A stretch of 64,000 nucleotides of DNA from Amblyomma americanum (GCF_052857255.1 NC_135507.1:73316330-73380329); one strand, 5' to 3'. Counted from the stretch's first letter, positions 33,615 to 45,264 are shown. The notes: generated from the sequence alone by a model not told the origin. A program made the numbers and translations.

Positions 33615-34299
33615 CATTACCAAAACTAGCCCACACCCACACCTTACTAAAATAAATCAGTCTCGAAACTTTATGGACAAAGGGTAGCACACGACGATGA
33701 TAGCTTGAAGAAATACGTCGGCCTCTCAGAAAACTCCTGTAAGGCAAGCCCAAAAAGTAGAGTGAGAAAGTCAACCTATTGCAGTTAAAGCTGTGGGTCA
33801 ATCCAAGCGTAGCAGGGATTATCCCACACGATTTTAAAAAGATAGCTGTACAGATCGTTTTTCTCGAGTTCAATCAGGTAACGCTGCCCTAGTAGGTCGT
33901 GATTTAAAACTCCCGCCTTCGTCTGTTGGGCATTAAATTTGAAATTGAATCGGTGAATGGCGTGGTATAGAGGACGTCCCCTGTTTGGCCACGTAGGCAA
34001 TCCAGATGAGCCGTCGTGTGAGCACTTTCACTGGTATAAAGATTTGGAGTGGGGAGGAGGAAAAGAGGAAGAAGAAAGACGGTACACCTGTGGCAGTCGC
34101 TTCTTCGCATCGAAAGGAACTGTATGGCAGCATTTTATGGTTAGGCTTGAGTACAGTGAAGTTGCATTCTTTACCTGCATATTCCTTTCGTTCGCCCCTC
34201 TCCTTTCTAGCTAACGAAGGGAGGAGAAGGAGAGGCAGGGGTATAACTCCGAAAGATGACTTAGCAAAAAAATTGCTGATGGTTTAGCCCTGGTTCAAC
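33615..34299. other. Intronic; no feature recognised
   Basis: Short frames on both strands without motifs. Purine-rich stretch near 34050-34080. Confidence 0.4.
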
Positions 34300-34572
34300 C
34301 TAGTGTGTGCGCGACAGCTGACACGAAGAAGACGTGGCTTCGCTCGCGGCTTGTCGCTGTCGTTTCTCCGCTTCTTGACGGCGTCGTTTAGCGAGCCCTT
34401 CCTCTCGTTGTTCCGGCGTCTCGGCCGCGCGCTTCGCATTCCTGGCTTCTTGGGCTCGTTGTCGACTCTCCTTATACCATGCCACAACTTCGGGATCCAT
34501 CAACGTGGCGTCCCGCAGTCGCCGTTGATGTCGGTCGCAGTATACACGCGTACTTTCCGCTTCTTCACCCAC
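34300..34572 (-). CDS. Hypothetical Arg/Glu/Ala-rich protein fragment
   Basis: A 90-codon minus-strand frame. Composition is dominated by Arg, Glu, Ala and Gln, with heptad-like spacing (AKRAAETPEQREEGLAKRRR) that would form a charged helix or coiled coil, preceded by MDPEVVAWYKESRQ. Similar charged PEV...RRR proteins are frequent in tick genome annotations and usually derive from repeats, so I treat this as uncertain. A TTTATAAACAG element at 34604-34614 on the minus strand lies about 30 bp upstream of the first Met, and the upstream sequence is CpG-rich. No splice structure was evident. It may be an independent small gene nested antisense in the M13 intron. Confidence 0.35.
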   Translation of the reverse strand: MGEEAESTRVYCDRHQRRLRDATLMDPEVVAWYKESRQRAQEARNAKRAAETPEQREEGLAKRRRQEAEKRQRQAASEATSSSCQLSRTH

Positions 34573-34603
34573 CGTTCTTCTGAAGAACGAGCGCTTCGCA
34601 CCC

Positions 34604-34614
34604 CCTGTTTATAA
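34604..34614 (-). promoter_or_regulatory. TATA-like element upstream of the 34300-34572 frame
   Basis: The minus strand reads CTTTATAAACA. Distance and orientation fit a promoter for the charged hypothetical protein, but the short space to the Met (about 30-40 bp) would put the TSS almost at the start codon. Confidence 0.3.
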
Positions 34615-34925
34615 AGAGGCAGAGCAATGACGCGCATCTGTTGCCCAACTGCGCATGCGCGACGCGCGCAGCAAGGCTGCGGTAGGGTCAGCCTTGGTAG
34701 GGTGGCTAGACTAGAAGGTGTGAAGATCGCGGCGTTTTCCCTCGGCAGCGCGTGACCCCTCTGCGCACCGATGCCGCCAGGGGGAATGCGGCGCTGCAGC
34801 TAGCGGCGCGGTAAGCTCAGCCGCTCAGCCGCGTCGGCCTTGCACACGTCGTTGCAGTTTTAGTCAGTTCAGTTCGTTTCGCCGCCTGTATTGGAGTCTC
34901 TATAGCAGCGTTTTTTGTTTTTTTT

Positions 34926-35958
34926 ATGCGAGGGCGAGATGCCTTCAACAGCAAAAGTGGCGCGGAAAAAGTTGAAGTGGCTGTAGGCCATCACAGCTAC
35001 GCTGAGCGACACAGCGATGCGCGGCTGGTATATTACATTGCAGGCTATGTGGCTAAGAAGGGTGTTTTGACAACTCATCGAGAAGCCTGCAGAAACTCCA
35101 GGGACTCCGGAACAGGAGTGGGGGGAACGGTTGCCCCCCAGCATTTCTACAGAGGGGGCAGCGCCCCCTCCCCCAAGTCTCCAACTTCTTGCACTCAGAT
35201 CAGATTTCTGACAAACACTTCATTTTCAGGACGTTATAAATGTAAAGCACAGTGAGGCTGAGCTCGTTCGCTTCATACCCAGCCTTAAAACGTTTATTAT
35301 CCGTAACCTAAACCAATCATGTCCCAGCAGAAATGGTTAATTGAATGAGCTTTGTTCATGAGCATGATTACTAGCATTGAAAAAGTATGAACAAACTTTT
35401 TTTAATGCAGTCGATCACTCCTCATCTGTACATTTTTATATATATGTAAAGTTGCCCATTTCAATTCAGGTTTTATATGCGTAACAAATATACTTTTGAA
35501 CAGCGAAATATAATATTAACAAAAACGAAATAAAATAAACATTTAAATAAAATATGGAATAAACAGACAAACAACTAAGAACTCGAAGACCTGCCCACCC
35601 CTCGAAAAAAAAACTTCCGGAGTCCCAGCAGAACAGCATGTCTCTGTGATAAAGGCAACATACCCAAAAAACTTCCAGCTGAGGCAACTAACGAGTTGGA
35701 CCTTGGGGGCCTTTTACATTCGACAGTCTCATTTTACGATCTTGTCAACGTCCTGGAAAACAAACTTGCGTTCAGCCGAATGCTCTTGCATGCCGAAGCT
35801 GCGGCAGAGATTCTACAGTCAAATGGTGATGTGCCAAAAATTGGTTGTTCTGAGAATTCTGTTGCGCTGACAGCATCAAGTGTACGTTTTTATTGCCTCA
35901 CAAGGATTCACTTTTTGCTTAAGGGTTTGAGGATAGTGAGAAGAAACGGAAAACACTG
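34926..35958 (+). pseudogene. Transposase fragments resembling P element/THAP9
   Basis: At 34926-35110 the frame contains RLVYYIAGYVAKKGVLTTH, resembling the YxAGYxxRK segment of P-element/THAP9-type transposases. After AT-rich non-coding sequence, 35690-35958 encodes DLGGLLHSTVSFYDLVNVLE and then ASSVRFYCLTRIHFLLKGL, matching the GGLxxPS...LxxxLE and VxFYxxTRxHFxxK end of the same proteins. The two pieces are separated by about 550 bp of unrelated sequence (35150-35690), suggesting internal deletion or insertion. The family call is from motif memory. Confidence 0.4.
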
Positions 35959-35999
35959 AAACCTTGTGTATTGTAGATCAAATTCTGCAACCCCCCTCC

Positions 36000-36240
36000 C
36001 CCCAGGTGAAAATTTGTTAATAGGATTCTGCTTTCTAATGGTTTCATCTGGCCCCAGAAGGAAGCCGTAGATCTGGTTTGCTGCTGGTTGAAATGATCAC
36101 TGTATAGGGCACCCAGTGGTGTTTTGCTTGGCTCTACTGGTCCCAGAAGGAAGCCTGGTTTTGATCTGGGGTCTGCTGGTCCCAGAAGGGAGCCAATTCT
36201 GATTTGCTGCTTGTTGATATGGGGCCTTCAGTTGTAGATC
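36000..36240. repeat. Imperfect CCAGAAGGAAGCC repeats
   Basis: CCCAGAAGGAAGCC or a one-base variant occurs three times (near 36053, 36142 and 36181), each after CTGG and followed by a GATCTGG-like or GATTTG stretch. The three irregular units form a degenerate tandem array of no known function. Confidence 0.5.
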
Positions 36241-36363
36241 AACAATTTCATGGCCAGATGTGTTGCTTCACTGTCTAGAATCGTCGGAGATTGCTTACAG
36301 CTTACATGAACGTCAAGATGGCATACATGCTACAGGCTCGCAAGCGGCGACAAAAACTGGTTT

Positions 36364-36653
36364 GTGTGTTGGGGTGGCGCTCGGCTACTGATCCGGAGTT
36401 CCCGGGTTCGAAGCCGACCGCGGCGGCTGCGTTTTTATGGAGGCAAACCGCTATGGTGCCCGTGTGCTGTGCGATGTCAATGCACGTTAAAGATCCCAGC
36501 CCAGGTGGTCGAAATTATTGCGGAGCCCTCCACTACGGCACCTCTTTCTTCCTTTCTTCTTTCACACTCTCATTTATCCCTTCCCTTACGGCGCGGTTCA
36601 GGTGTACAACGTTATATGATACAGATACTGTGCAATTTCTTTTCCCCAAAACC
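36364..36653 (+). mobile_element. SINE-B copy
   Basis: Box A region truncated; GGGTTCGAAGCCG corresponds to box B. The full SINE-B body follows and ends with CCCCAAAACCAATT directly joined to the ATT array. An extra C-AG insertion (CCCAGCCCAGG) distinguishes this copy. Confidence 0.8.
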
Positions 36654-36894
<241 letters not shown>

Positions 36895-36984
36895 GGGGCG
36901 CTTTCAGCCAATGCGACTGCAGTTGCGACGTCCTACGGCACGCGTTACAACGTGCTCTTCTCGCCGTAGTGGCTGCGTTTCGAT

Positions 36985-37065
36985 AGCGGCACAACGCAGA
37001 GTCAGTGCACGTTAAAGAAACCCAGGTGGTTGAAATCATTGCGAAACCTTCCATTACGGCGTCGC
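36985..37065 (+). mobile_element. SINE fragment
   Basis: GTCAGTGCACGTTAAAGAAA then CCAGGTGGTTGAAATCATTG matches the middle of SINE-A/SINE-B bodies. No head or tail. Confidence 0.6.
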
Positions 37066-37984
37066 TCACATCCTGGGCATCGTCTCGAAATGAGCACGCA
37101 CAATACGAGCTTGTCCAGCTGCGCAATGCAAACTGCGCTTGTGAAGCAGCATATTTCACGGGAATAATGATGCGAGTTGACGAAACATTATTTTATGGTA
37201 AAGATTCATTCTTTGACATTTGCAGAAAACTAGCGGTAAGCGAACGGGCTCATTTTCGCCTCAGTGGTAAAAATTTTGCCTACGCGATGCGCTCATTTGG
37301 GCTGCGCGCCCTACCGCGCCTCTGCCGTCAGCGCCGCCACATGGCATCGGCGCGCTGCGGGGCCATGCTTCCCCGGCCGGTTTTCACACCTGCCCACTCT
37401 AGCCACCTTAGCTGCGGAGTCAGCGGCGGCGACGGCACAACTCTGACGTCACGCGTGGCGCATATCGGCGCATGCGCATTAACGGCCCGGGCTCGGCACG
37501 GTGGCCTTGACTTTGCATGGCGTAGTGAAGCTATCGCTTCAAAAATACGGTAACTGGCTTCTTCAAAACTTTTTTTTTTTCCCGCAAGTAATATCGTCTC
37601 GCCATGAAATATTGTGTTACAGTGCAGAGTCAGGGTTTTTAGCGATAGCGATAGACGCTTTTTGGGGGGATTCGAAAACTGCAGTGCGGCGGCGAAGAAT
37701 TCATTTCGGCGGTAAAAATCGGGGCCGTAATTTTCTCTGCAGATGGCTGGCCGTGAGACACTTCTCCGAACTGTTTTCCTTGGTTGTGCGTACCTTTGTG
37801 GAGAACGGCCTGGAAACTGTGTTCGTCGTGGGAAGAGCTTACCATTTCCCCCACGTATTGACGGGGCGATCGATGAAGACAGGGGACGTCTATACATTCA
37901 ATGTGGTGACTGAGCTGTTCAGGTGAGAAGCTCCGGAACCAATCATTCGGCCAAGTTGGTTTTCGAAGGTAAAAAAATTACATC
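37066..37984. other. CpG-rich intronic stretch
   Basis: GC-rich between 37260 and 37520 with palindromic CRE-like TGACGTCA and GCGCATGCGC motifs. No M13-like exon or other conserved frame was recognised. The phrase GTAGTGAAGC.ATCGCTTCAAAA at about 37530 recurs in similar form at 60430, marking another dispersed repeat. Confidence 0.35.
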
Positions 37985-38110
37985 AGTAAGTTTGCGGGCT
38001 CACGGTGACCGCAGCTAGCAAAGGATAGGGTTAATTGGAGAGACATGGGCGAGACCTTTGCCCTGCAGTGGGCGTAGTCAGGCTGATGGTGATGATGATG
38101 ATGATGATGG
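37985..38110 (+). pseudogene. LINE C-terminal fragment with (GAT)n tail
   Basis: Contains GGATAGGGTTAATTGGAGAG, ACATGGGCGAGACCTTTGCC and CTGCAGTGGGCGTAG, then a (GAT)n tail to 38110. Same family as 11420-11545 (minus) and 19985-20110 (plus). Only the end is present. Confidence 0.6.
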
Positions 38111-38835
38111 TTTTAACAGTAGAGAAGCAGGGCGATTTCAGATAAGATCATGCATTGAGTTGCTGGTCTAGGTGTTGTATTTACCTATTATTTTATGTCA
38201 TTGATTAATGACTGGAACGAAGGCGCGCTGAGTTTTTTTTTAACTTTGGAGCCTTTAATCTGGAAGAAGAAATAAGCTATGATCGCAATCGTTTAACGTT
38301 GCATTGCTTACAAAGCCTCTCTAATACAAACTTCACCAACGTATTTTAAACGAATACGGAAATATTGAGCAAAGTTCAGGAAAACACAAATCCATATGAA
38401 GTTGGTTTGCGATTTAAAATAGCATTTTTAATGTATTTTTATGTTCTGTCCAAATATTGCATGCATACGAATATTCATAAGCATTAAAAACATGTTGCGT
38501 AACATTGCTTGCATAGTAGACACAGCTCCTCTGAACAGACCACATTCCTCTCCTTGTCAGCTTCGGTTATATCTAGAAATAACTTACCTGAAAATGCTTA
38601 AGAAATTTTAGAGGACAATATTCTTGTCAACTCCTAACATTTATTATGTTTTCTAAAATTTTGCGGGCAACAAGTTTCTATGCTAAACGTCGAGCGCTTT
38701 GTCTCAGAAAATAAGCATACTACAACCGTAAATAGTTTCAAAAGGCGTTATTTGCAAACGTATCTAGAAAATGATATAGAGCTCACTGTATTAACCATTA
38801 CTAGTACGGAAATGCAAAACCTTAAACACAAGAAA

Positions 38836-39085
38836 GGCCGCCGCGGTGGCTCGGTGGTTGCGGCGCTCGGCTGCTGTCCCGAAAGATGCGGATTCGATCC
38901 CGGCCGCGGCGGTCGAATTTCGATGGGTGCGAAATTCTAGAGGCCCGTGTACTGTGTGATGCCAGAGCACGTTGAAGAACCTCTGGTGGTAGAAATTTCC
39001 GGAGCCCTTCACTACGACGTCCCTCATAGCCTTTTTTTTTTAGTTGGGACGTTTAACTTCATAAACCAAACCAATCAAAAACAAT
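38836..39085 (+). mobile_element. SINE-A copy (Ruka-like)
   Basis: Head GCCGCCGCGGTGGCTCGGTG, box B GGATTCGATCCC, body GAATTTCGATGGGTGCGAAA then TTCTAGAGGCCC, GGAGCCCTTCACTACGACG, and a tail ATAAACCAAACCAATCAAAA. Lies in the large M13 intron, sense orientation. Confidence 0.85.
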
Positions 39086-39445
39086 AAAACACAGAAGGAC
39101 AACATTTTGCACAGCAATTACAATAAACGCTTCAGGTATATTTTTGTAATTTCTATGCGTGTTATTGATTCTAGACGATTCAGAAGTATTGTAAACAAAC
39201 TTCATGACGTAACTGGGAATAAAGCAAGTGTAATAAGACCATTTTGCAGGGCTCGACACACATTGCAACTGCGAAAATGCCCGTTTCCTGCTACGCGCAT
39301 TGAAACGCCGGCAGTTTGTTTCCAGAATGGTAGTTAACAGCTAAATAAATTAACAGTGGAATATGTAGATCCTCCCTAATTGTGCCAATAACCTAAAGTC
39401 AGTGTCACATACGGCCGAGGCTTCGGTTAGCGTATAATGCACATG

Positions 39446-39791
39446 CATACTCAACCATTCGGGACAAAAGCATTTTTGAACGGAAAGGAGTTTGTGAACG
39501 CAATATTTTTTTTCATATATCGTGAGATTTCACAATAACAAACAATATATCCGCAGATCTCCCGTTGGCAGGTTTGAATTTTTCTGCTATGAACGTTTTT
39601 GCCATTGCCAAAGGCGTTCCACATTTTTTTTGTGTGTGTGGCAGCCTTACCTGCTCGATGCGAGCTATGGGAAAACATTAAAACAAAGATTTTGAGACAC
39701 ATCGGAAGAACGACCATTACCTTCAATATATTCATAGAGCACATTGCAATTTTCCAATATTCAAAATTTTTGTCTGGAAGTGTGGTACATT
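39446..39791 (+). mobile_element. MITE-1 copy (about 346 bp)
   Basis: Begins CATACTCAACCATTCGGGAC and ends TTTTTGTCTGGAAGTGTGGT. Internally TTTTTTCATATATCG, CCGCAGATCTCCCGTTGGCA, CTCGATGCGAGCTATGGGAA and CACATCGGAAGAACGACC correspond to blocks in the other copies. Lies in the M13 gene intron. Confidence 0.75.
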
Positions 39792-40678
39792 GAAAATTTT
39801 AATTTCTGGTGCTCGAAACACAAGACAACGCACATTCGTTAACAAGCTTGAAAGTGTTGAGGTCTTGTTTTTCATTGTGCGGTTTAGCCCGCTAAAAAGA
39901 CTCACGACGTGAAGAACGCCGGAAATTGACTGAACGTTGCAACGCATCAATTAGAAACCCGAGGCTCAGCGTTGAACTTGCGAAGTGTCGATTGATATTC
40001 GCGGTGTGGCTGCGATACAGCTGAGGAACACTTATGTAAGCACATGGGAACGACAGAAAAGACGGCACATTCCCACTTAAATAGGCGTTGTCCGTAAACG
40101 CACTAATAAGATGTATTAATTCACTGAACCATTTATTAGGGGCACTGTGCGTTAACACGGACGCCGTATACTGCCGCGCAGGAGAAGGGTACCATCGAAT
40201 GGACGGTATGCTTTCCTTGGAAGGCTAAGGATTGTGGTGTGAACATTGACAAAGGTCGGTACCTGCTTCTACCTTACTTTTTTTCGAGACGACTTGATCA
40301 TCAGTGGAAGATCCGAGAGATTAAATGTAGGACAGATATCTAGAAAACCTCGTTCTTTCCATGGACGATCAATGGGTGGAACAGGCTGCCAGCCGGCGTC
40401 ACTGAGTGCTGCACGGAAGAATTCCGCGCATTCTTATCTGATGTGTGACGTGACGCGCAGTTCTCTTGCGCGTATCTTTCATTTCATTGGTGTCATTGTA
40501 TTTAGGGAGCGCAATTGTCCTCCTTCAGTGCAGGCTTTTTCCTCATCCATTATTAATTGTGTCATTGTATTTTTGTTATCGTGTGGTACTTTCGGCCAAA
40601 CGAGCAGAAGTTATTGTGTTCTCCCCTGCAATAATTCCTTCGGGCGCTGCAGGTCTCTGTAATAAAAAAAATATTAAA
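39792..40678. other. Intronic; no feature recognised
   Basis: No conserved frame, repeat family or splice-bounded exon could be supported. Confidence 0.4.
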
Positions 40679-40850
40679 ATGGTATGGTATGGTATGGTAT
40701 GTTACAGTATGGTATGGCTTGGTATGGTATGGTATGGTATCGTATGGTATGGTATGGTATGGTATGGTATGGTATGGTATGGCACGGTGTATGGTATGGT
40801 GTATGGCATGGTATGGTTTGGCATAACATGCTGTGGTATGTTATAGTATT
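40679..40850. repeat. (GGTAT)n pentanucleotide array, left part
   Basis: About 30 GGTAT units with scattered substitutions. The Trp-Tyr-Gly-Met frames across it are repeat artefacts. The array resumes at 41330. Confidence 0.9.
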
Positions 40851-41290
40851 CAATTCAATGTTTATTTTCCAGGAAGTGCCTGGAGGGTCTCCCTGGCTAA
40901 AAGCTACTCATGCAGTTTGACTAAGGCCAAGAAGACCGATACATAGCAGTATCAGTGACATCATATTTTAGTTAAAACTGACGTGTTACCTCTAATTTTC
41001 AACAGTAAATACAAATTTTGTACAATATTCAGAGCACTGAAAGTTATTGCAGGTAAATAACATAAGTCAGACATCAAACAAAAAAAATGCATTTCAAGAA
41101 GCGTGGCAAAAACATTGTAAAATTGATTTGCATGAAATGAAGCACAAGAACAGAAAGAGAGAAAAAAATGATAAGGTGTAACAAAACAAATTATAACAAA
41201 ACAAGTATTACCAGAGCAGAGCAATTACAAAAAACAAGATCTCAAGCGTCTTCTATTCAATCCTAAAGTGTGAGTATTTTTGTTTTGTAT
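40850..41290 (-). mobile_element. LINE 3' end inserted in the GGTAT array
   Basis: Starts ATTCAATTCAATGTTTATTT on the plus strand (the LINE tail read backwards), followed by CCAGGAAGTGCCTGGAG and AT-rich 3' UTR. The same tail type is at 52725-53070. No coding core remains. Confidence 0.55.
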
Positions 41291-41329
41291 AAGTGGGAGG
41301 TTATATAACGGTTTATATTTAGAAAAAGT

Positions 41330-41512
41330 TCGGTATGTTATGGTATGCTATGATCCGGCAGGGCGTGACATTGAATACTATGGCATAGTATATTGCATGG
41401 CACGGCATAAAAGGTAAGAATTGATACGGCACGTTACGGTATGGTGTCCGTAAAATGGTATGGTATGGTACAGTATTTTATGGTATGGTATGGTATGGTA
41501 CGGTATGGTATC
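41330..41512. repeat. (GGTAT)n array, right part
   Basis: Degenerate then purer GGTAT units, the continuation of the array at 40679-40850 on the other side of the LINE tail. Confidence 0.8.
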
Positions 41513-41723
41513 ATTTGTGCTATGAGTGAAATAGTAGTGTAGGGCTCTACATTAATTCTGTCCACCACCTCTTTCTAACTATATTGCTTAACGTGCACTG
41601 GCATCATACAGCGCAAGGGCGAGTTTTCATTTGCTTCAATCGGCATGGGCCCGAAAACGTTGTAACGAGGATTCTTGCTATATCTTTTTCCACGGTCATA
41701 CTCGTGCTTTTGCAATCCGAAAG

Positions 41724-41973
41724 TGACAATTTTCTTTACGCTGTGCGATGCATTCTCGCCTACCTCGTGGGACGCAGGGAAGCTAACCGGATCCTGGAAC
41801 GTTACAGAAGGCACATAGACTTCGACATCGATGCCGTGAAAAGGCTGGACGATGCCATCGAGAAAGTGACGTCAGCATTCAATAAAAATAACCCGTATCA
41901 TGAAGTGGACCCCGAGCTGCTGGACAACGGTGCCTTAGGAGTGCACTGGACCCCGGTGCTACAGAACACCATA
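41724..41973 (+). CDS. M13 peptidase homologue, second ectodomain exon
   Basis: Encodes residues about 232-315 of the 640-residue model: NFLYAVRCILAYLVGRREAN, then RRHIDFDIDAVKRLDDAIEK and HWTPVLQNTI. This fits the M13_N helical region (AYxxxV...A...V...E..LA, ending FDWxxYL). The donor after ATA (GTACGT at 41974) is strong and leaves phase 0, matching the next exon. The start is the least certain boundary. I use the AG at 41722-41723 because it gives the phase needed by the previous exon, but the frame is open further upstream and the polypyrimidine tract is mediocre. A LINE 3' tail begins within about 10 bp of the donor. Confidence 0.65.
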
Positions 41974-41981
41974 GTACGTCG

Positions 41982-44790
41982 TTATTTATTTATTTATTTA
42001 TTTGTTTGCACAAAATACACCTAAGCTCAGTTCGAGGGTATTACATAGACGACGGGGGGTACAGGCATGTAATAAAAAGTAAACAAATAAACTACAATTT
42101 CACCAAACTACAAACAAAACAGATAAAAGCATATGAGTGTTTGCAAGAAAAATACAAAGCACAAAATTAAACATTGAAGCGTAGAGGGGAAAAGAACAAC
42201 ATGAACAGAGCAGCAGACAGTAACGTTAATACAAGTTGTACAATGTCTCACAAAGGACGGAATGAAAATAAAACGAGAATCATCAATAACAGAAATACAA
42301 GAAAAACCTAATGCACTAGTAAGTTAACAATGTACAGAAAACATTTAAGCAGAGGTAGTGGCAGCCAAGGTTATAAAATTTATCCGCATCAGTGACGGTA
42401 GAAAGTTGTGAATGCAGAGCGTTCCAGTAAGTTATAGTATGTGGTATGAATGAAGGTGCATAGTTAGATGCACGTCATGACAAGCGTTAAATTTAAACGG
42501 ATGGTCGCGGCGGTCAACAATGGAAGATGGCAAAGAAAAAAGTCATTCTGAAGAGTTGAATGATGATACAGCTTATGAAAAAGTGATAAACTTGCCACTT
42601 TACGACAGAGACATAGATCCTAAAGATCAGCGCGTTTAATCAATGCTGTGATGCTGGTATGACGCGAATAATCAGAGAAGACAAAACGAACTGCGTGATT
42701 CTGCAAAGATTCGATGTTATTTATTAAGTATGCTTGATGAGGGTCCCAAATAGCCGACGCATATTAAATTTTTTGTCGAATAAGAGTGGTGTAAGCACGT
42801 AATCGGAGGTGGCATGGAGCATGCTTCAAGTTATGTTTTAAGAACCCTGAAGACCGATTAGCGGATGCAAGAATAAGGTTAATATGGTGATTCCTTGTTA
42901 GGTCTGGAAGAACGCGAAGACTGAGGTATTTATGCGTGGCTACCAGCTCAACTGGAGAGTGTTATTTAAAGGATACGCTGTTTAAAATCTAAACATTCGG
43001 TTAGTAAAAGACAAAAATTTTGTTTTAGAAAAGTTAAGTTGCATGAGCCAAGGAGCTGTTACTGTGTCGAGGTCGGATTTAAGGGTTAGGCGATAATCGT
43101 TAGTATATATTTTGTGATAAATCACATATTCGTCTGCGAAAAGTCTGATTCGGGAAGAAACTTAGTTAGGTAAATCATTAATAAATATCAAAAAAGCAAG
43201 GGGCCACACACGCTTCCTTCTGGAATGCCGGAATGAACTGGGCTGAGAGACGAATTATGGTTATTGACACTGGGAAACTGAAACCTGGAACAGAAAAGAT
43301 ATTTAACCCATGTAATAACAAGAGGGTGAATATTAAGAAGTGGTAATTTGGATAATAACCGGTTGTGAGGTAGTCTGTCAAATGCTTTGAAAAAATCAAG
43401 AAATATGGAGTCAACTTGAATACCAGCATCAAGAGATTAATGAAGATCTTGGATGAAACCAGTAAGTTGCGTTTCGCACGAGTACCCTTTACGGAAGCCG
43501 TGTTGGTATTTAAAGGTGATGTCTTGCTCTAACAAGTTAAATACCTTCGAATGAATCACGTGTTCAATGAGTTTACAAATCGTGCTAGTTAATGAAGCCA
43601 GTCGATAATTTAGTGCTAAAGAACGATCACCGGTCTTGAAAATCGGCACAACCTTATCTCGGCGCCAGTCACGTAGAACCACACCAAATGAAAGAGACTG
43701 CGAAAAAAAAAGCGTACAAGATGCGATTGATACCTTGAGATGAATTCCTGAATATTTTGTTATTAAAACCAAGGTGATCAGACGCTGATGTCGTTTTAAG
43801 TTTCTTTGGTACAGATAGGATTCCAGTTTCACTAATAATTATTTCGGACATTGAGGTATTACAATTATTCGTAGTAGCAGGGGCTGAATAAACCTCTTCT
43901 CGAATGAAGACTGATGTGAATGCGTCGTTGAGAGCTTGTGCGCATTCAGCCACAGGAGCGCTGCCTCCCTCGGCGTTGGTTAGAGTTATGTCAGGATGGC
44001 TCGAAGGGTTAATTGTCTGCCAGAACTTACGAGGGTTATTCTTTAACATCGATGGTAAATCATGGGTGAAGAAATGGGGACGAGCAGATTTAAGCGCCGT
44101 CTGATATTCCTTATCGCATACTTTGTAGCGTTGACAGGAAGAGAGCCTGTTTTTGTGGGCCTGTCTGTAAAGACAATTCTTATTATTGTTCAGGCGACGT
44201 AGGTGGCTATTAAACCAAGGCGCGGTGTTAGTGTGTGGTATAGTGATAACAGGTATGAATCGGTCGATAAGCGCAGCAAGTTCAATTGTTTTTGAAAAGG
44301 TTTCAGTTGTCCTCAACTGAACGTGTTGCAAATCCAGAAGAAAGTTCTCAGCAAAAACTGACAACTCAGCGTTTATTTCACCGAAGTTTGCTCGGTTTTA
44401 GTATCTTATTCGCTTCTTGCGAGTTGTTTTTATATGGGGTGTGAAATTAAGCTTTCCGGTGGTTATGTAATGATCCGAAATGCTTTCTAAGAGCGCAATA
44501 TTAGAACATAGCTAATGATTATTGGTGAATACAAGATCAAGAACATTTGCAGACGTGGCGGAACAACGCGTGGGTTCCGATATAAGTTGCTGCTAATTAT
44601 TCAAGGCAAGACTGGCGGAAAGCCTGGGCTTCAGCATCATTAGTTGGAGCAAATAAAGAGGGCAAGTTAATTGCCGGAAAGTTAAAATCCCGTATAAACA
44701 GGAAGCTTGAATTCGGAAACCGAACAGCAAGTTCGCTTACGGTTCGACCAAATTCACTTGAGAAAGTCACTCGTAAATAAGAAATAAATA
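41982..44790 (-). mobile_element. CR1/Jockey-type LINE, near-complete ORF2 but degenerate
   Basis: The minus strand runs from the C-terminal part of the endonuclease (about 44760-44380) through linker sequence (PVITIPHTNTAPWFNSHLRR), to RT motifs: DKVVPIFKTGDRS, GFRKGYSCETQL, FLDFFKAFD (motif A), PEGSVCGPLLFLIFINDLP (motif B, normally PQGSVLGP), and FADEYVI (motif C, normally YADD). The C-terminal domain and 3' UTR follow to a (TTTA)n/(AAAT)n tail at 41983-42002. Stops, frameshifts and the altered YADD show it is dead. It is antisense to the M13 gene and occupies the start of the intron after the exon ending at 41973. Confidence 0.85.
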
Positions 44791-45087
44791 GGTTTTTTAG
44801 GAAAAAAAAGGCGCAGTATCTGTCTCACATATCGGCAGACACCTGAGCAGCGCCTTAAGGGACGGGATAAAGGAGGGGGTAAAAGAAGAAAGGAAGAAAG
44901 AGGTGCCGTAGGGGAGGGCTCCGGAATAATTTCGACCACCTGGGGATCTTCAACGTGCACTGACATCGCACAGCACACGGGCGCCTCCGCGTTTCGCCTC
45001 TATCGAAACGCCGCCGCGGTCGGGTTAAAATCCGGGTACTCCGGATCAGTTACCGAGCGCCCTAACCACTTAGCCACCGCGGCGGGT
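44791..45087 (-). mobile_element. SINE-B copy, full length with tRNA head
   Basis: On the minus strand from 45087: CCGCCGCGGTGGCTAAGTGG (box A), then a box B-like sequence with one change (GGATTTTAACCCG), body GTTTCGATAGAGGCGAAACG, and the pyrimidine-rich middle, ending in CCTAAAAAACC near 44791. The ATT tail is almost lost. Confidence 0.8.
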
Positions 45088-45131
45088 CCGTTAGAAATAC
45101 TCAGAAACGAAAAGCTCAAGGGGATGCTCAG
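45088..45131 (+). repeat. Short direct repeat of the hairpin loop
   Basis: CCGTTAGAAATACTCAGAAACG at 45088-45109 is repeated around 45186-45207 in the hairpin loop. The repeat suggests that the inverted repeat arose by local template switching. Confidence 0.5.
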
Positions 45132-45264
45132 GTATCCGTTGAGAGTGTAGCAGTTACTGCACTTTTTGTTTTGTCACAAAAATTTCCGTTAGAAATACTC
45201 AGAAACGGAAATTTTTGTGACGGAGAAAGGTGCAGTAACTGTTGCACTCTCGACGGGTACCTGA
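45132..45264. repeat. Long hairpin, arms of about 58 bp
   Basis: The left arm (45132-45190) and right arm (45204-45264) are inverted complements. The inner 16 bp are perfect (CACAAAAATTTCCGTT against AACGGAAATTTTTGTG) and the outer parts match with few changes (GAGAGTGTAGCAGTTACTGC against GCAGTAACTGTTGCACTCTC). The loop is about 13 nt. Could fold as a stable RNA hairpin in the M13 intron transcript. Confidence 0.8.

Noticed and set aside
40684..40920. Trp-Tyr-Gly-Met repeat protein
   Set aside because: Product of the GGTAT pentanucleotide array in three frames; no start context or homology.
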